The notes beneath the pieces are model-generated. The model ran no database searches. It was not told the origin of the DNA and was given only the letters and a program-made list of their open reading frames with translations. A stretch of 41,401 nt of DNA from Bacteroides sp. (GTDB lineage: Bacteria > Bacteroidota > Bacteroidia > Bacteroidales > Muribaculaceae): assembly GCA_014802265.1 (NCBI GenBank), contig JAAVCP010000031.1, positions 1-41,401 on the forward strand. Reading direction: 5' to 3'. Positions 1-9,600 of the stretch are shown here, in pieces; the first letter of the stretch is position 1, and every line of letters begins with the position of its first letter. A program made the position numbers and the translations under genes.

Positions 1-46
1 TTTGACTCGATTTCTGTTTCCAAGTGTACGAACCCCCTAAGAACAG

Positions 47-89
47 GTTAGGCTGTAACCTCCTTTTTATCGGAGCATTACAGCCTAAC
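47..89 (-). terminator. Hairpin downstream of the dikinase gene, possible terminator
   Basis: Positions 47-58 and 78-89 form a perfect 12-bp inverted repeat, and an inner CTCC/GGAG helix (60-63 with 72-75) extends the fold. It starts 25 nt past the stop codon of the minus-strand dikinase gene, so it probably ends or stabilises that transcript. No clear U-run follows on either strand, so it is not a textbook intrinsic terminator. Positions 1-46 show nothing recognisable. Confidence 0.5.
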
Positions 90-113
90 GTCTTTATGTG
101 TTAGAAGTATGTC

Positions 114-2831
114 TTAGTCCTCTATGGCAGCCTGCGCCGCTGCAACGCGAGCAATAGGTACACGATAGGGTGAACAGCTGACGTAATTCATACCAAGTTT
201 AGCACAAAATTTTACACTTGAAGGTTCACCACCATGTTCACCGCAGATACCGACTTTAAGGTCAGGATTTGTAGCACGACCTTTCTCAACACCCATCTTC
301 ACGAGCTGACCAACACCTTCTTGATCAAGCACCTCAAACGGATCAACCTTAATGATGCCATGTTCCTTATAGAATTTGAGGAACTTCGGAGCATCGTCGC
401 GTGAATAACCAAATGTCATCTGAGTAAGGTCGTTAGTACCAAATGAGAAGAAATCAGCAACCTCAGCAATCTTATTGGCTGTCAAGGCAGCACGAGGCAC
501 TTCGATCATAGTACCAACTTTATAGTGGAGAGAGTCACCTCTTTCCTCAAACACCTTAGCAGCTGTTGCATTGATGATGTCAGCCTGGTTCTGCAGCTCC
601 TTGAGAACGCCAACGAGGGGTACCATAATTTCTGGCATAACCTTGATTCCACGTGCCTTACAGTTAAGGGCAGCCTCAATAATAGCACGAGTCTGCATCT
701 CTGTGATTTCAGGATAAGTGATGCCAAGACGACAACCACGGTGACCGAGCATCGGATTGAATTCCTCAAGAGAGTCAACCTTAGCCTTAACCTCTTCAAG
801 AGTGAGTCCCATTTCTTCAGCAAGTTCTTTCTGTGTGGCTGTCTGGTGAGGAACGAACTCATGCAACGGGGGGTCGAGTAAACGAATAGTCACACCGTAA
901 CCATCCATAGCCTCGAAGATGCCTTCGAAGTCACCACGCTGCATTGGGAGAAGTTTGTCAAGAGCAGCACGACGACCTTCTTCGTCAGAAGCAAGAATCA
1001 TCTCGCGAACAGCCTTTATGCGGTCACCTTCAAAAAACATGTGCTCTGTACGACAAAGACCAATACCCTGTGCGCCGAAGTGACGTGCCTGCTTAGCATC
1101 ACGTGGAGTATCGGCATTTGTACGAACAAGAGTCTTAGTATATTTAGCAGCGAGATTCATGATAGCACCGAAATCGCCGTCAAGTTCCGGTTCACGAGTA
1201 GGCACCTGACCATCATACACCTCACCAGTAGAGCCATTAAGAGAAATCCAGTCACCTTCATGGTAAACTTTACCATTCATCTCAACAGTCTTCTCCTTAT
1301 AGTCAACTTTGATTTCACCTGCACCTGAAACACAGCATTTGCCCATGCCACGAGCTACAACAGCAGCATGAGAAGTCATGCCTCCACGCATTGTGAGTAT
1401 GCCCTGAGCTATTGCCATACCACGGAGATCTTCAGGAGAAGTTTCGATACGGACGAGGACAACTTTCTTCTTTTTCTCAGCCCAAGCTTCAGCATCATCA
1501 GCTTGGAATACTATCTGACCTGTAGCAGCACCCGGAGAGGCTGGAAGACCCTTAGCCATGACTTTTGCTTTCTTAATGGCATCTTTGTCAAATACAGGGT
1601 GGAGGAGCTCGTCAAGTTTCTGAGGTTCCATTCTGATAAGAACAGTCTTTTCATCGATCATATCCTCACGAAGCAGATCCATAGCAATCTTCACCATAGC
1701 GGCACCTGTACGCTTGCCATTACGGGTCTGGAGCATCCAGAGTTTGCCATCCTGGATAGTAAACTCCATATCCTGCATGTCACGATAGTAGTCTTCAAGC
1801 TTATGAGCTATAGCGATAAGTTCCGCAGCACAATCAGGCATTGATTCTTCGAGTGCGGGGTATTTAGTGCGACGTTCTTCTTCACTGATACCTTGAAGAG
1901 CAGCCCAACGGCGAGAACCTTCAATAGTAATTTGCTGAGGAGTACGTACACCTGCTACCACATCTTCACCTTGAGCATTGATGAGATACTCACCGTTAAA
2001 GATGTTTTCACCTGTAGCTGCATCACGACTGAATGCCACACCTGTAGCCGAGTTGTTACCCATGTTACCATAGACCATAGCCTGAACATTAACGGCAGTT
2101 CCCCATTCCTCAGGTATCTGGTTCATGCGTCGATAAAGTATAGCACGCTCATTCATCCAGCTATCAAACACGGCGCAGATACCACCCCAAAGCTGTTCCC
2201 AGGCGGATTCAGGGAAATCTTTTCCAGTGTATTCTTTAACGGCGGCTTTGAAGAGCTTAACGAGTTCTTTAAGATCGTCAACGTCAAGTTCGTTATCAAA
2301 TTTCACGCCTTTCTCTTCTTTTACTTTGTCCATTATGGCTTCGAAAGGATCGATATCGGTCTTGCTCTTTGGCTTCATTCCAAGCACCACATCTCCATAC
2401 ATCTGAACGAAACGACGGTAGCTGTCCCAGGCAAAACGGGGATTACCGCTTTTTTCAGCCATAGTGGTAACAGTGGCATCGTTCATACCGAGGTTGAGGA
2501 CAGTATCCATCATACCCGGCATTGATGCGCGTGCGCCAGAACGAACAGAAACAAGAAGAGGATTTGAAGAATCATCAAATTTTTTGCCTGTGAGGGCCTC
2601 AACATGAGCGATGGCTTTCTCTACGTCACTCTTAATGTCGTTGACCACTTTATCACGGCCATATTGAGTATACTCTGTGCAGATTTCAGTAGTGATAGTG
2701 AATCCCGGAGGAACGGGCATTCCCAAAAGGTTCATCTCTGCAAGGTTAGCACCCTTGCCACCGAGAAGATTTCTCATCCCGGCATTACCTTCAGCTTTAC
2801 CGTCGCCGAATGTATAAATCGCTTTTGCCAT
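114..2831 (-). CDS. ppdK: Pyruvate, phosphate dikinase
   Basis: Cytoplasmic enzyme interconverting pyruvate + ATP + Pi with PEP + AMP + PPi; in anaerobes it often works in PPi-linked glycolysis. The 905-aa product has the N-terminal ATP-grasp domain, the central phosphohistidine domain with GGMTSHAAVVAR (His488 phosphorylated in turn, Thr486 the usual regulatory residue) and the C-terminal PEP/pyruvate barrel with GLCRTEHMFF, IEVPRAALTA, SFGTNDLTQM and GICGEHGGEP. All catalytic signatures are present and the length is normal. I chose the ATG at 2829-2831, giving MAKAIYTFGDG, which matches the family N-terminus; the frame is open for 26 more codons but these look non-coding. A -7 box lies about 140 nt upstream. 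The gene appears monocistronic and diverges from rlmD. Confidence 0.97.
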   Translation of the reverse strand: MAKAIYTFGDGKAEGNAGMRNLLGGKGANLAEMNLLGMPVPPGFTITTEICTEYTQYGRDKVVNDIKSDVEKAIAHVEALTGKKFDDSSNPLLVSVRSGARASMPGMMDTVLNLGMNDATVTTMAEKSGNPRFAWDSYRRFVQMYGDVVLGMKPKSKTDIDPFEAIMDKVKEEKGVKFDNELDVDDLKELVKLFKAAVKEYTGKDFPESAWEQLWGGICAVFDSWMNERAILYRRMNQIPEEWGTAVNVQAMVYGNMGNNSATGVAFSRDAATGENIFNGEYLINAQGEDVVAGVRTPQQITIEGSRRWAALQGISEEERRTKYPALEESMPDCAAELIAIAHKLEDYYRDMQDMEFTIQDGKLWMLQTRNGKRTGAAMVKIAMDLLREDMIDEKTVLIRMEPQKLDELLHPVFDKDAIKKAKVMAKGLPASPGAATGQIVFQADDAEAWAEKKKKVVLVRIETSPEDLRGMAIAQGILTMRGGMTSHAAVVARGMGKCCVSGAGEIKVDYKEKTVEMNGKVYHEGDWISLNGSTGEVYDGQVPTREPELDGDFGAIMNLAAKYTKTLVRTNADTPRDAKQARHFGAQGIGLCRTEHMFFEGDRIKAVREMILASDEEGRRAALDKLLPMQRGDFEGIFEAMDGYGVTIRLLDPPLHEFVPHQTATQKELAEEMGLTLEEVKAKVDSLEEFNPMLGHRGCRLGITYPEITEMQTRAIIEAALNCKARGIKVMPEIMVPLVGVLKELQNQADIINATAAKVFEERGDSLHYKVGTMIEVPRAALTANKIAEVADFFSFGTNDLTQMTFGYSRDDAPKFLKFYKEHGIIKVDPFEVLDQEGVGQLVKMGVEKGRATNPDLKVGICGEHGGEPSSVKFCAKLGMNYVSCSPYRVPIARVAAAQAAIED

Positions 2832-2972
2832 TATTAAATCATTAATTATTAAAAAGATATGTTTTCTAAATCCTGTTAAATCCAAGGTGTCAGCCTTCAG
2901 GACTGACATTATTTTGGGCTTTTTCTGTATGGTCTTTCACATAGGAATTAACACCACAACAATTTGCATGTG

Positions 2973-2980
2973 CAAATTTA
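2973..2980 (-). promoter_or_regulatory. Candidate -7 box for the dikinase gene
   Basis: On the minus strand this reads TAAATTTG, a match to the Bacteroidetes -7 consensus TAnnTTTG. No clear -33 TTTG lies about 20 nt upstream, which weakens the call. It would give a 5' leader of roughly 135 nt before the start at 2831. Confidence 0.4.
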
Positions 2981-3002
2981 GTAAAATATTCGGTAAAATG
3001 AC

Positions 3003-3010
3003 TAATTTTG
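3003..3010 (+). promoter_or_regulatory. Candidate -7 box for rlmD
   Basis: TAATTTTG matches TAnnTTTG and sits 19 nt before the rlmD ATG, implying a short leader. A weak -33 (TTTAG, from 2977) is present. With the minus-strand box at 2973-2980 this makes a compact divergent promoter region. Confidence 0.5.
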
Positions 3011-3029
3011 CATCAAAAAATATATTAAA

Positions 3030-4508
3030 ATGTCAAGGAAAAGAAAAGAACTGCCCGAATTGCATAATGTAGAAGTGTCGGGTGTAGCTGCTGAAGGTAA
3101 AGCTTTAGCACGAATAAGAATAAAGGAAACCGATGAAACACCCATAGTTGTTTTTATTCCATATGGTGCTCCCGGAGATGTGGTGGACATAAAGGTGGAT
3201 AAGAAAAAACACAACTATGCCGAAGGTCATATTATCCGAATAGTGTCACCATCGCCGTTGCGTATTGAGGCTCGGTGCAAGTCGTTTGGCACATGCGGTG
3301 GATGTAAATGGCAACATCTTCCATATCAGGAACAATTGAAATACAAGCGTCAACAGGTAGTAGATGCACTTGAACGAATAGCTAAAGTAAAGCTTCCGGA
3401 GATTAAACCTACACTTCCGTCTTGCCAGGAGTGGGAATATCGTAACAAGATGGAATATACCTTCTCCGACAAGAAATGGCGTTCCTGGGACGATATACGT
3501 TCCGGGAAAGAGTTTACAGATTCCGGCAATGCCCTCGGATTTCATATTCCAGGTGCTTTTGATAAAGTACTTCACATTGAGAAATGCTCACTGCAAGGTA
3601 GTTTAGGTGATGATATACGTAACTTTATATATGACTATGCCGACTCGCATGGCTTTTCCTTTTATAATATTAAGGAGAACAAAGGGCTTCTGCGCACTCT
3701 TATGCTACGCATCGCCTCTACAGGCGAAATTATGGTGTGTGTCACTTTCGGTGAAGATGATTCTGAGAAAAGAGTGCAACTGCTTAGTGCCGTAAAAGAC
3801 CGATTTCCGGAAATTACATCATTGCTATATGTAGTCAATAAGAAATTAAATGATTCAATTGCTGATCAGGAAGTGATTTCCTTTTCTGGACCTGAATATA
3901 TAGTTGAAGAGATGGAAGGTTTAAAATTCAGGGTTAATGCAAAATCATTTTATCAGACAAATTCCATTCAAGCATATGAGTTGTATAAAGTAGCTCGTCG
4001 TTTTGCCGGATTGGATGCAACAGATAGTACTCAACGGGTTAAGCCACTTGTTTATGACCTTTACACCGGAACGGGCACGATTGCTAATTTCGTGGCACGT
4101 CAAGCACGTCAGGTAGTTGGTATAGAATATGTAGAAAAAGCCATTGAAGATGCCAAACTTAATGCTCACGTCAATAATCTTGACAACACTTTATTTTATG
4201 CCGGTGATATGAAAGACATTCTTACCGATACGTTCATAGCAGATCACGGAAAGCCTGAAGTTATGATTGTAGACCCTCCACGTGCAGGCATGCATGAAGA
4301 AGTGGTGAAAGTTATTTTAAACGCAGAGCCTGAAGTGATAGTTTATGTAAGCTGTAACCCGGCAACCCAGGCACGAGACTTATCGTTACTTGATGTTAAA
4401 TATAAGGTGACTGATGTACAGCCAGTTGATATGTTTCCACATACTCATCATGTTGAAAATGTGGTAAGATTGGAATTGAAACAACATAAAACTGAAACCG
4501 ATAAATGA
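3030..4508 (+). CDS. rlmD: 23S rRNA (uracil-C5)-methyltransferase, RlmD/RumA family
   Basis: SAM-dependent enzyme forming 5-methyluridine in 23S rRNA (U1939 in E. coli). The 492-aa protein has an N-terminal TRAM-like RNA-binding domain (about residues 10-75), a 4Fe-4S cluster motif with Cys83, Cys89, Cys92 and Cys186, and a C-terminal Rossmann methyltransferase domain with DLYTGTGTIANF (343-354), DPPRAGM (415-421) and the nucleophile Cys442 in VSCNPATQARDL. The exact target uridine cannot be read from sequence because RlmD and RlmCD paralogues share these motifs. The stop overlaps the start of the downstream nitroreductase gene (ATGA), indicating translational coupling. Confidence 0.93.
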   Translation: MSRKRKELPELHNVEVSGVAAEGKALARIRIKETDETPIVVFIPYGAPGDVVDIKVDKKKHNYAEGHIIRIVSPSPLRIEARCKSFGTCGGCKWQHLPYQEQLKYKRQQVVDALERIAKVKLPEIKPTLPSCQEWEYRNKMEYTFSDKKWRSWDDIRSGKEFTDSGNALGFHIPGAFDKVLHIEKCSLQGSLGDDIRNFIYDYADSHGFSFYNIKENKGLLRTLMLRIASTGEIMVCVTFGEDDSEKRVQLLSAVKDRFPEITSLLYVVNKKLNDSIADQEVISFSGPEYIVEEMEGLKFRVNAKSFYQTNSIQAYELYKVARRFAGLDATDSTQRVKPLVYDLYTGTGTIANFVARQARQVVGIEYVEKAIEDAKLNAHVNNLDNTLFYAGDMKDILTDTFIADHGKPEVMIVDPPRAGMHEEVVKVILNAEPEVIVYVSCNPATQARDLSLLDVKYKVTDVQPVDMFPHTHHVENVVRLELKQHKTETDK

Positions 4509-5263
4509 ACAATTTAGAGATTTTAAAGAGACGTCATTCGGTCAGGTCATATACGCAGGATCCTCTGTCGCCGGATATTGTCAAGAAACTTAAGGCTGAA
4601 ATAACAATGACCAATACCCATCAACAGGGAATAAAGTTTCAATTAATTACCGATGATCCAGAACCTTTTAAGGGATTCAGTAAAAGTTATGGGATATTTG
4701 AAAATCCCCGTAACTATATGGCAGCGGTTGTGGATACTGCCACACCCCATATAATGGAAAGAGCGGGCTATTTTGCACAGCAATTCGTCATTAAGGCTGT
4801 TGAGTTAGGGCTTGGCACATGTTTCGTAGGAGGAACATATAATGAAGCTGTTGTAAAGGCGCAACTAAGGGCAGGAGAGAAGATTCTTTTTTTAATACTT
4901 CTTGGCTATCCTGCCGGCAAGTCAAGAAAAATTGCCAGTCTTATGGTGAATCTGGTTCACCGAAAGAAAATGAATGCCGCACAGTTTTTTATTCCACAAC
5001 AAGAATATACTGAAGCACTGAAGTCGTTCCCATTTCTTGCAGATGGAATTGAAGGGATAGCCTGTGCACCGTCAGCTCTGAATAAACGCCCGACACGAGT
5101 GTTTATTGGAGAACATCGGGGGCAAAAGGTGCCTTGTGCAAAGGTAGATGATTCCAACCTTAAAAATAGAATAGATCTCGGCATTGCAAAATACAATTTT
5201 AATTTTGCAACATCTACAGAATGTGACTGGGGGAATGGATCGCCACTGATTCTTATAGAATGA
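4505..5263 (+). CDS. Nitroreductase family protein
   Basis: Predicted FMN-dependent oxidoreductase of the nitroreductase fold, 252 aa. The N-terminus RRHSVRSY is the usual family motif (arginines and serine contacting the FMN phosphate), and the GLGTCFVGGTYN and LILLGYPAG segments fit the second FMN-binding region. It resembles the PF14512-type putative nitroreductases common in Bacteroidetes, which have an extended C-terminal half. The physiological substrate is unknown. The ATG overlaps the rlmD stop by 4 nt, so the two genes are surely co-transcribed, though no functional link is evident. No terminator is obvious before the next promoter at 5285. Confidence 0.85.
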   Translation: MNNLEILKRRHSVRSYTQDPLSPDIVKKLKAEITMTNTHQQGIKFQLITDDPEPFKGFSKSYGIFENPRNYMAAVVDTATPHIMERAGYFAQQFVIKAVELGLGTCFVGGTYNEAVVKAQLRAGEKILFLILLGYPAGKSRKIASLMVNLVHRKKMNAAQFFIPQQEYTEALKSFPFLADGIEGIACAPSALNKRPTRVFIGEHRGQKVPCAKVDDSNLKNRIDLGIAKYNFNFATSTECDWGNGSPLILIE

Positions 5264-5284
5264 AATTAGGTAGATATAAATAAA

Positions 5285-5316
5285 TTTGTGTATTTAAGGT
5301 GTTTTTGTTAATTTTG
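5285..5316 (+). promoter_or_regulatory. Promoter of ddl
   Basis: TTTG at 5285-5288 and TAATTTTG at 5309-5316 are 20 nt apart, an excellent Bacteroidetes sigma-ABfr promoter. The predicted start near 5322 leaves a leader of about 120 nt. A 6-bp inverted repeat, GGTGTT (5299-5304) and AACACC (5324-5329), brackets the -7 box and might be an operator. Confidence 0.75.
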
Positions 5317-5441
5317 CAATCCGAACACCAGTGTTTTTACTTTGATAAAGGCATCAGGTAAATATTAGAAATTTCTCAAAGAGATTTATTTGGGAAACAG
5401 ATTAGGGTTTGCATTAGGTAAAAACAGTATTCCAAGAGAAT

Positions 5442-6638
5442 ATGAAGACTAACGTAGGAGTGTTTTTCGGCGGCAGATCGGTAGAACACGAAATATCAGT
5501 AATATCAGCCCTTCAGGCTATAAACGCGTTTGACACAGCAAAATATAACGTGATTCCCATCTATATCTCCAAGCAGGGAAGATGGTACACGGGAAATGAG
5601 CTTCTCAATATACGCAACTATAAAGACATGAAAGGTCTGACAGAGCGTTGTGAGGAGGTTTTCATGCGTCCAGAATATGGCGATTATCGTCTTTATCGCG
5701 CCAACTTAAGCGGTGGACTTTTCTCTAAAAAAAATCCTGTGATTGACGAGTTACACGTTGCAATACCTGTTCTTCATGGTTCTCATGGAGAGGATGGTAT
5801 GTTTGAAGGCTTGCTTGAAACTATAGGCATTCCTTTTGCAGGGTGTGACACCTTGTCGAGTGCCAACGGGATGGATAAAATCACAATGAAGATGATTCTG
5901 AAGGAATGTGATATCCCGGTTGTGGATTATGTGTGGTTTACCGATAAAGAATGGCAGACAAAACAAGAAGCTCTGATTGAGAAAATAGAAACGAAACTCA
6001 GTTACCCTGTTATTGTAAAACCGGCTAACTTGGGATCAAGTGTAGGTATCGGGAAGGCAGTTGATCGAGACTCCCTTATTGCCAAGATAGGTAATGCAAG
6101 CCAGTTCTCGCAACGTCTGATCGTGGAGCACATGATAGAAAATATGATGGAAATCAACTGTTCTGTGCTTGGAGACTGTGATGACCATCAGAGCAGTGTA
6201 TGTGAGGAACCTATTTCCAAGGGTGATTTTCTGTCGTATGACGAAAAATATGGCGGAGGGTCCAAAGCAGGCATGCAGGCAAGCGAGAAACGTATACCGG
6301 CAGACATCCCTCAGGAAATGAGTGAGGCAATCCGTAAGATGGCAGGCGAGACATTTCGAGTGCTTTCTTGTCATGGAGTTAGCCGTATTGACGTAATGGT
6401 AGACAAGAATGATAATAAAATCTATGTAAATGAGATTAACACCATTCCGGGTAGTCTTTCATTTTACCTTTGGGAGGAAAGCGGCATTTCATTCACTCAG
6501 TTAATGGACAGACTCGTTAGCCTTGCTCTCAAAAGGAAACGTGAGACTGACCGAAAGACTTTCACCTATGATGCTAATATCTTCGCTATGGGCGGAGGTG
6601 TAAAAGGTGGAGTAAAAGGCGGAATGAAAGGCTTCTAA
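5442..6638 (+). CDS. ddl: D-alanine--D-alanine ligase
   Basis: Cytoplasmic ATP-grasp enzyme making D-Ala-D-Ala for peptidoglycan. Visible signatures are FFGGRSVEHEISV at residues 8-20, HGSHGEDGMFEG, the ATP-binding loop VKPANLGSSVGIGKA, the KGDFLSYDEKY segment (Lys-Tyr pair as in D-Ala-specific enzymes) and NEINTIPGSL, which supplies metal ligands near the C-terminus. At 398 aa it is longer than the usual 310-370 aa. The protein ends in a Gly/Lys-rich tail in which (V/M)KGG/F units repeat (about the last 15 residues), absent from classical Ddl. It has its own promoter and ends 60 nt before ileS, with no terminator visible, so readthrough into ileS is possible. Confidence 0.95.
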   Translation: MKTNVGVFFGGRSVEHEISVISALQAINAFDTAKYNVIPIYISKQGRWYTGNELLNIRNYKDMKGLTERCEEVFMRPEYGDYRLYRANLSGGLFSKKNPVIDELHVAIPVLHGSHGEDGMFEGLLETIGIPFAGCDTLSSANGMDKITMKMILKECDIPVVDYVWFTDKEWQTKQEALIEKIETKLSYPVIVKPANLGSSVGIGKAVDRDSLIAKIGNASQFSQRLIVEHMIENMMEINCSVLGDCDDHQSSVCEEPISKGDFLSYDEKYGGGSKAGMQASEKRIPADIPQEMSEAIRKMAGETFRVLSCHGVSRIDVMVDKNDNKIYVNEINTIPGSLSFYLWEESGISFTQLMDRLVSLALKRKRETDRKTFTYDANIFAMGGGVKGGVKGGMKGF

Positions 6639-6698
6639 GTTTTAAATTTAGACTAACACAGAATAAAGATAATATCAATATCTTCCTATATCAACTTT

Positions 6699-9600
6699 AT
6701 GGATAAAAAATTTAAGGAATATAGCAAACAGCTCAACCTGTCAGATATAAATAAGGAAATTCTACAGGTTTGGGATGAACATTCCCTCTTTGAGACTTCT
6801 ATGAAAGAGAGAGAGGGGTGTCCGACATTCGTTTTTTATGAGGGACCACCGTCAGCTAACGGTATGCCTGGGATACACCATGTAATGGCGCGTACAATTA
6901 AAGATATCGTGTGTCGTTATAAGACCATGAAGGGCTTCCATGTGAAAAGGAAAGCCGGCTGGGACACTCATGGATTACCAGTGGAACTTGGCGTTGAAAA
7001 AAATCTCGGAATCACAAAAGAAGATATTGGGAAGAAAATTTCTGTAGATGAATACAATGCTGCGTGTAGACGTGAGGTGATGAAATACACCAAAGAATGG
7101 ACCGACCTTACCCATAAAATGGGATATTGGGTTGATCTCAATAATCCTTATATCACCTATGATAATAAATACATTGAGAGTGTATGGTGGTTGCTAAGGC
7201 AGCTGTATGATAAAAATTATCTTTTCAAAGGATATACAATTCAGCCATATTCACCCGCAGCAGGCACAGGTCTGAGCTCACATGAACTTAACCAACCAGG
7301 TTGCTATCGCGATGTGAAAGACACGACTGCTACCGCTCTGTTTGAAATTAAGGATCCTAAGAAGGAAATGGAGGGATGGGGTGTGCCTTATTTCATGGCA
7401 TGGACCACTACTCCTTGGACCCTTCCTTCAAACACAGCTCTTTGTGTGGGTCCTTCTTTTGACTATGTGGCTGTGCGCACGTATAATCCATATACTGGGG
7501 CGAAAATCACAGTGGTACTTGCAGAAGTTCTTGTTAATGCTTATTTCAAAGCAGATGGAGCAAAGATAGAATTAGAGAGCTATAAGCAGGGAGACAAAGT
7601 GTTGCCTTATCGCATTGTTGGTAAATGGAGTGGCAATGAATTGGTCGGTATGCGCTACAGACAGCTTATGCCATGGGTTAAACCCGTGGAGAAGCTTGAC
7701 GAGATGAGTGCTAATTTTGTAAAGAATTTTGCTGAGGCTCACCCAGAGAATATATTTACTTGTGGAAATGATAAGTTCGTTGAAATAAGTGAAGAAGCAT
7801 TCCGTGTGATTCCTGGAGATTATGTCACTACTGAAGATGGTACCGGTATTGTGCATATAGCTCCCACTTTTGGTGCTGATGATGCCAAAGTTGCAAAAGC
7901 TGCCGGCATCCCCCCATTGTTTATGATCAATAATAGGGGAGAAACACGTCCGATGGTTGACCTAACCGGTAAATACTACACGCTTGATGAACTTGCTCCG
8001 GAATTTGTGGAAAAATGCGTAAATGTGGAATCTTATCTCAAACATGCCGGCGACTATGTTAAGAATGCGTATGATCCAAAATTTAACGAGGATGGTAAAT
8101 ACAATGAGTCAGCCGCCTCTGCAGCAGAAGATCTTAACATTGTTCTTTGCATGGAGATGAAGAAAGCGGGGGAGGCTTTCAGAATAGAGAAGCATGTTCA
8201 CAATTATCCACATTGCTGGCGTACAGATAAACCCGTGCTTTACTATCCGCTTGATAGTTGGTTTATACGTTCCACTGCTGCCAGGGATCGTATGATTGAA
8301 TTGAATAGTCAAATCAAATGGAAACCAGCTTCAACAGGCACAGGACGTTTCGGCAAATGGCTGGAAAATCTACAAGACTGGAATCTTTCACGCAGTCGCT
8401 ATTGGGGTACTCCTCTTCCTATATGGAGAAGTGAAGACGGTAAGGAAGAAATTTGTATTGGAAGCTATGAGCAGCTTTACGATGAAATTGAAAAATCTGT
8501 TGCTGCCAGTGTTATGTCTACTAATCCTCTTAAAGAAAAGGGATTTGTTCCAGGTGATTATTCTCAGCAGAACTATGACCGCATTGATATGCATCGTCCG
8601 TATGTAGATGATATTATTCTTGTTTCTGACAATGGTAATCCTATGAAGAGAGAACTTGATCTTATTGATGTTTGGTTCGACTCAGGAGCAATGCCGTATG
8701 CTCAGATCCATTATCCTTTTGAAAATAAGGAATTGCTTGATACTAAGGAGGTTTATCCGGCAGACTTTATTGCAGAAGGTGTAGACCAAACTCGTGGATG
8801 GTTCTTTACTCTTCATGCAATTGCAAGCATGGTGTTTGATTCTGTCGCTTACAAGGCTGTTATTTCCAATGGTCTTGTGCTTGATAAAAATGGCAATAAG
8901 ATGTCAAAACGTCTTGGGAATGCTATTGATCCCTTTAATAATATTGAGAAATTCGGGAGTGATCCAGTACGCTGGTATATGATTTCCAATTCCTCTCCAT
9001 GGGATAATCTTAAGTATGACGAACTTGGTGTGGCAGAAGTAAGCCGTAAGCTGTTTTCAACTCTTTATAACACTTATAAGTTTCTCGCACTCTATGCTAA
9101 CGTAGACAGTTTTACTGGCGTAGAAACACCAGTAGCAGCTGAGAAGCGTCCGGAGATTGACCGGTGGATTTTGTCACTTCTTAATACCTTGGTGGCAGAA
9201 GTGATCGCATCACTTGATGATTATGAACCTACTAAGGCAGCCCGTGCAATAGATGAGTTTGTCAATGACAATCTCAGTAACTGGTATGTTCGTCTCAATC
9301 GTAAACGTTTTTGGGCTGGAGACATGGATGATGATAAGCTGTCGGCTTATCAAACCCTTTATACTTGTCTGAAGACTGTGGCATTGCTGATGGCTCCATT
9401 TGCACCGTTTTATTCAGACCGCTTATATTCGGATTTGATTGCACCTTCTCTGGAGGGTAATGGGTATGCTTCTGTGCATACTGCAGATTTTCCTGAGAGC
9501 GATCCGGCTCTGATTGACTCAGCTCTGGAGGAAAGGATGCGTCTTGCCCAAGATATCACTTCAAATGTACTTTCGCTTCGTCGTAAGGTTAATCTTAAGG

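Noticed and set aside
1041..2525. Long plus-strand open frames opposite the dikinase gene
   Set aside because: Antisense shadows of a highly conserved enzyme on the minus strand; their translations have no domain-like features.
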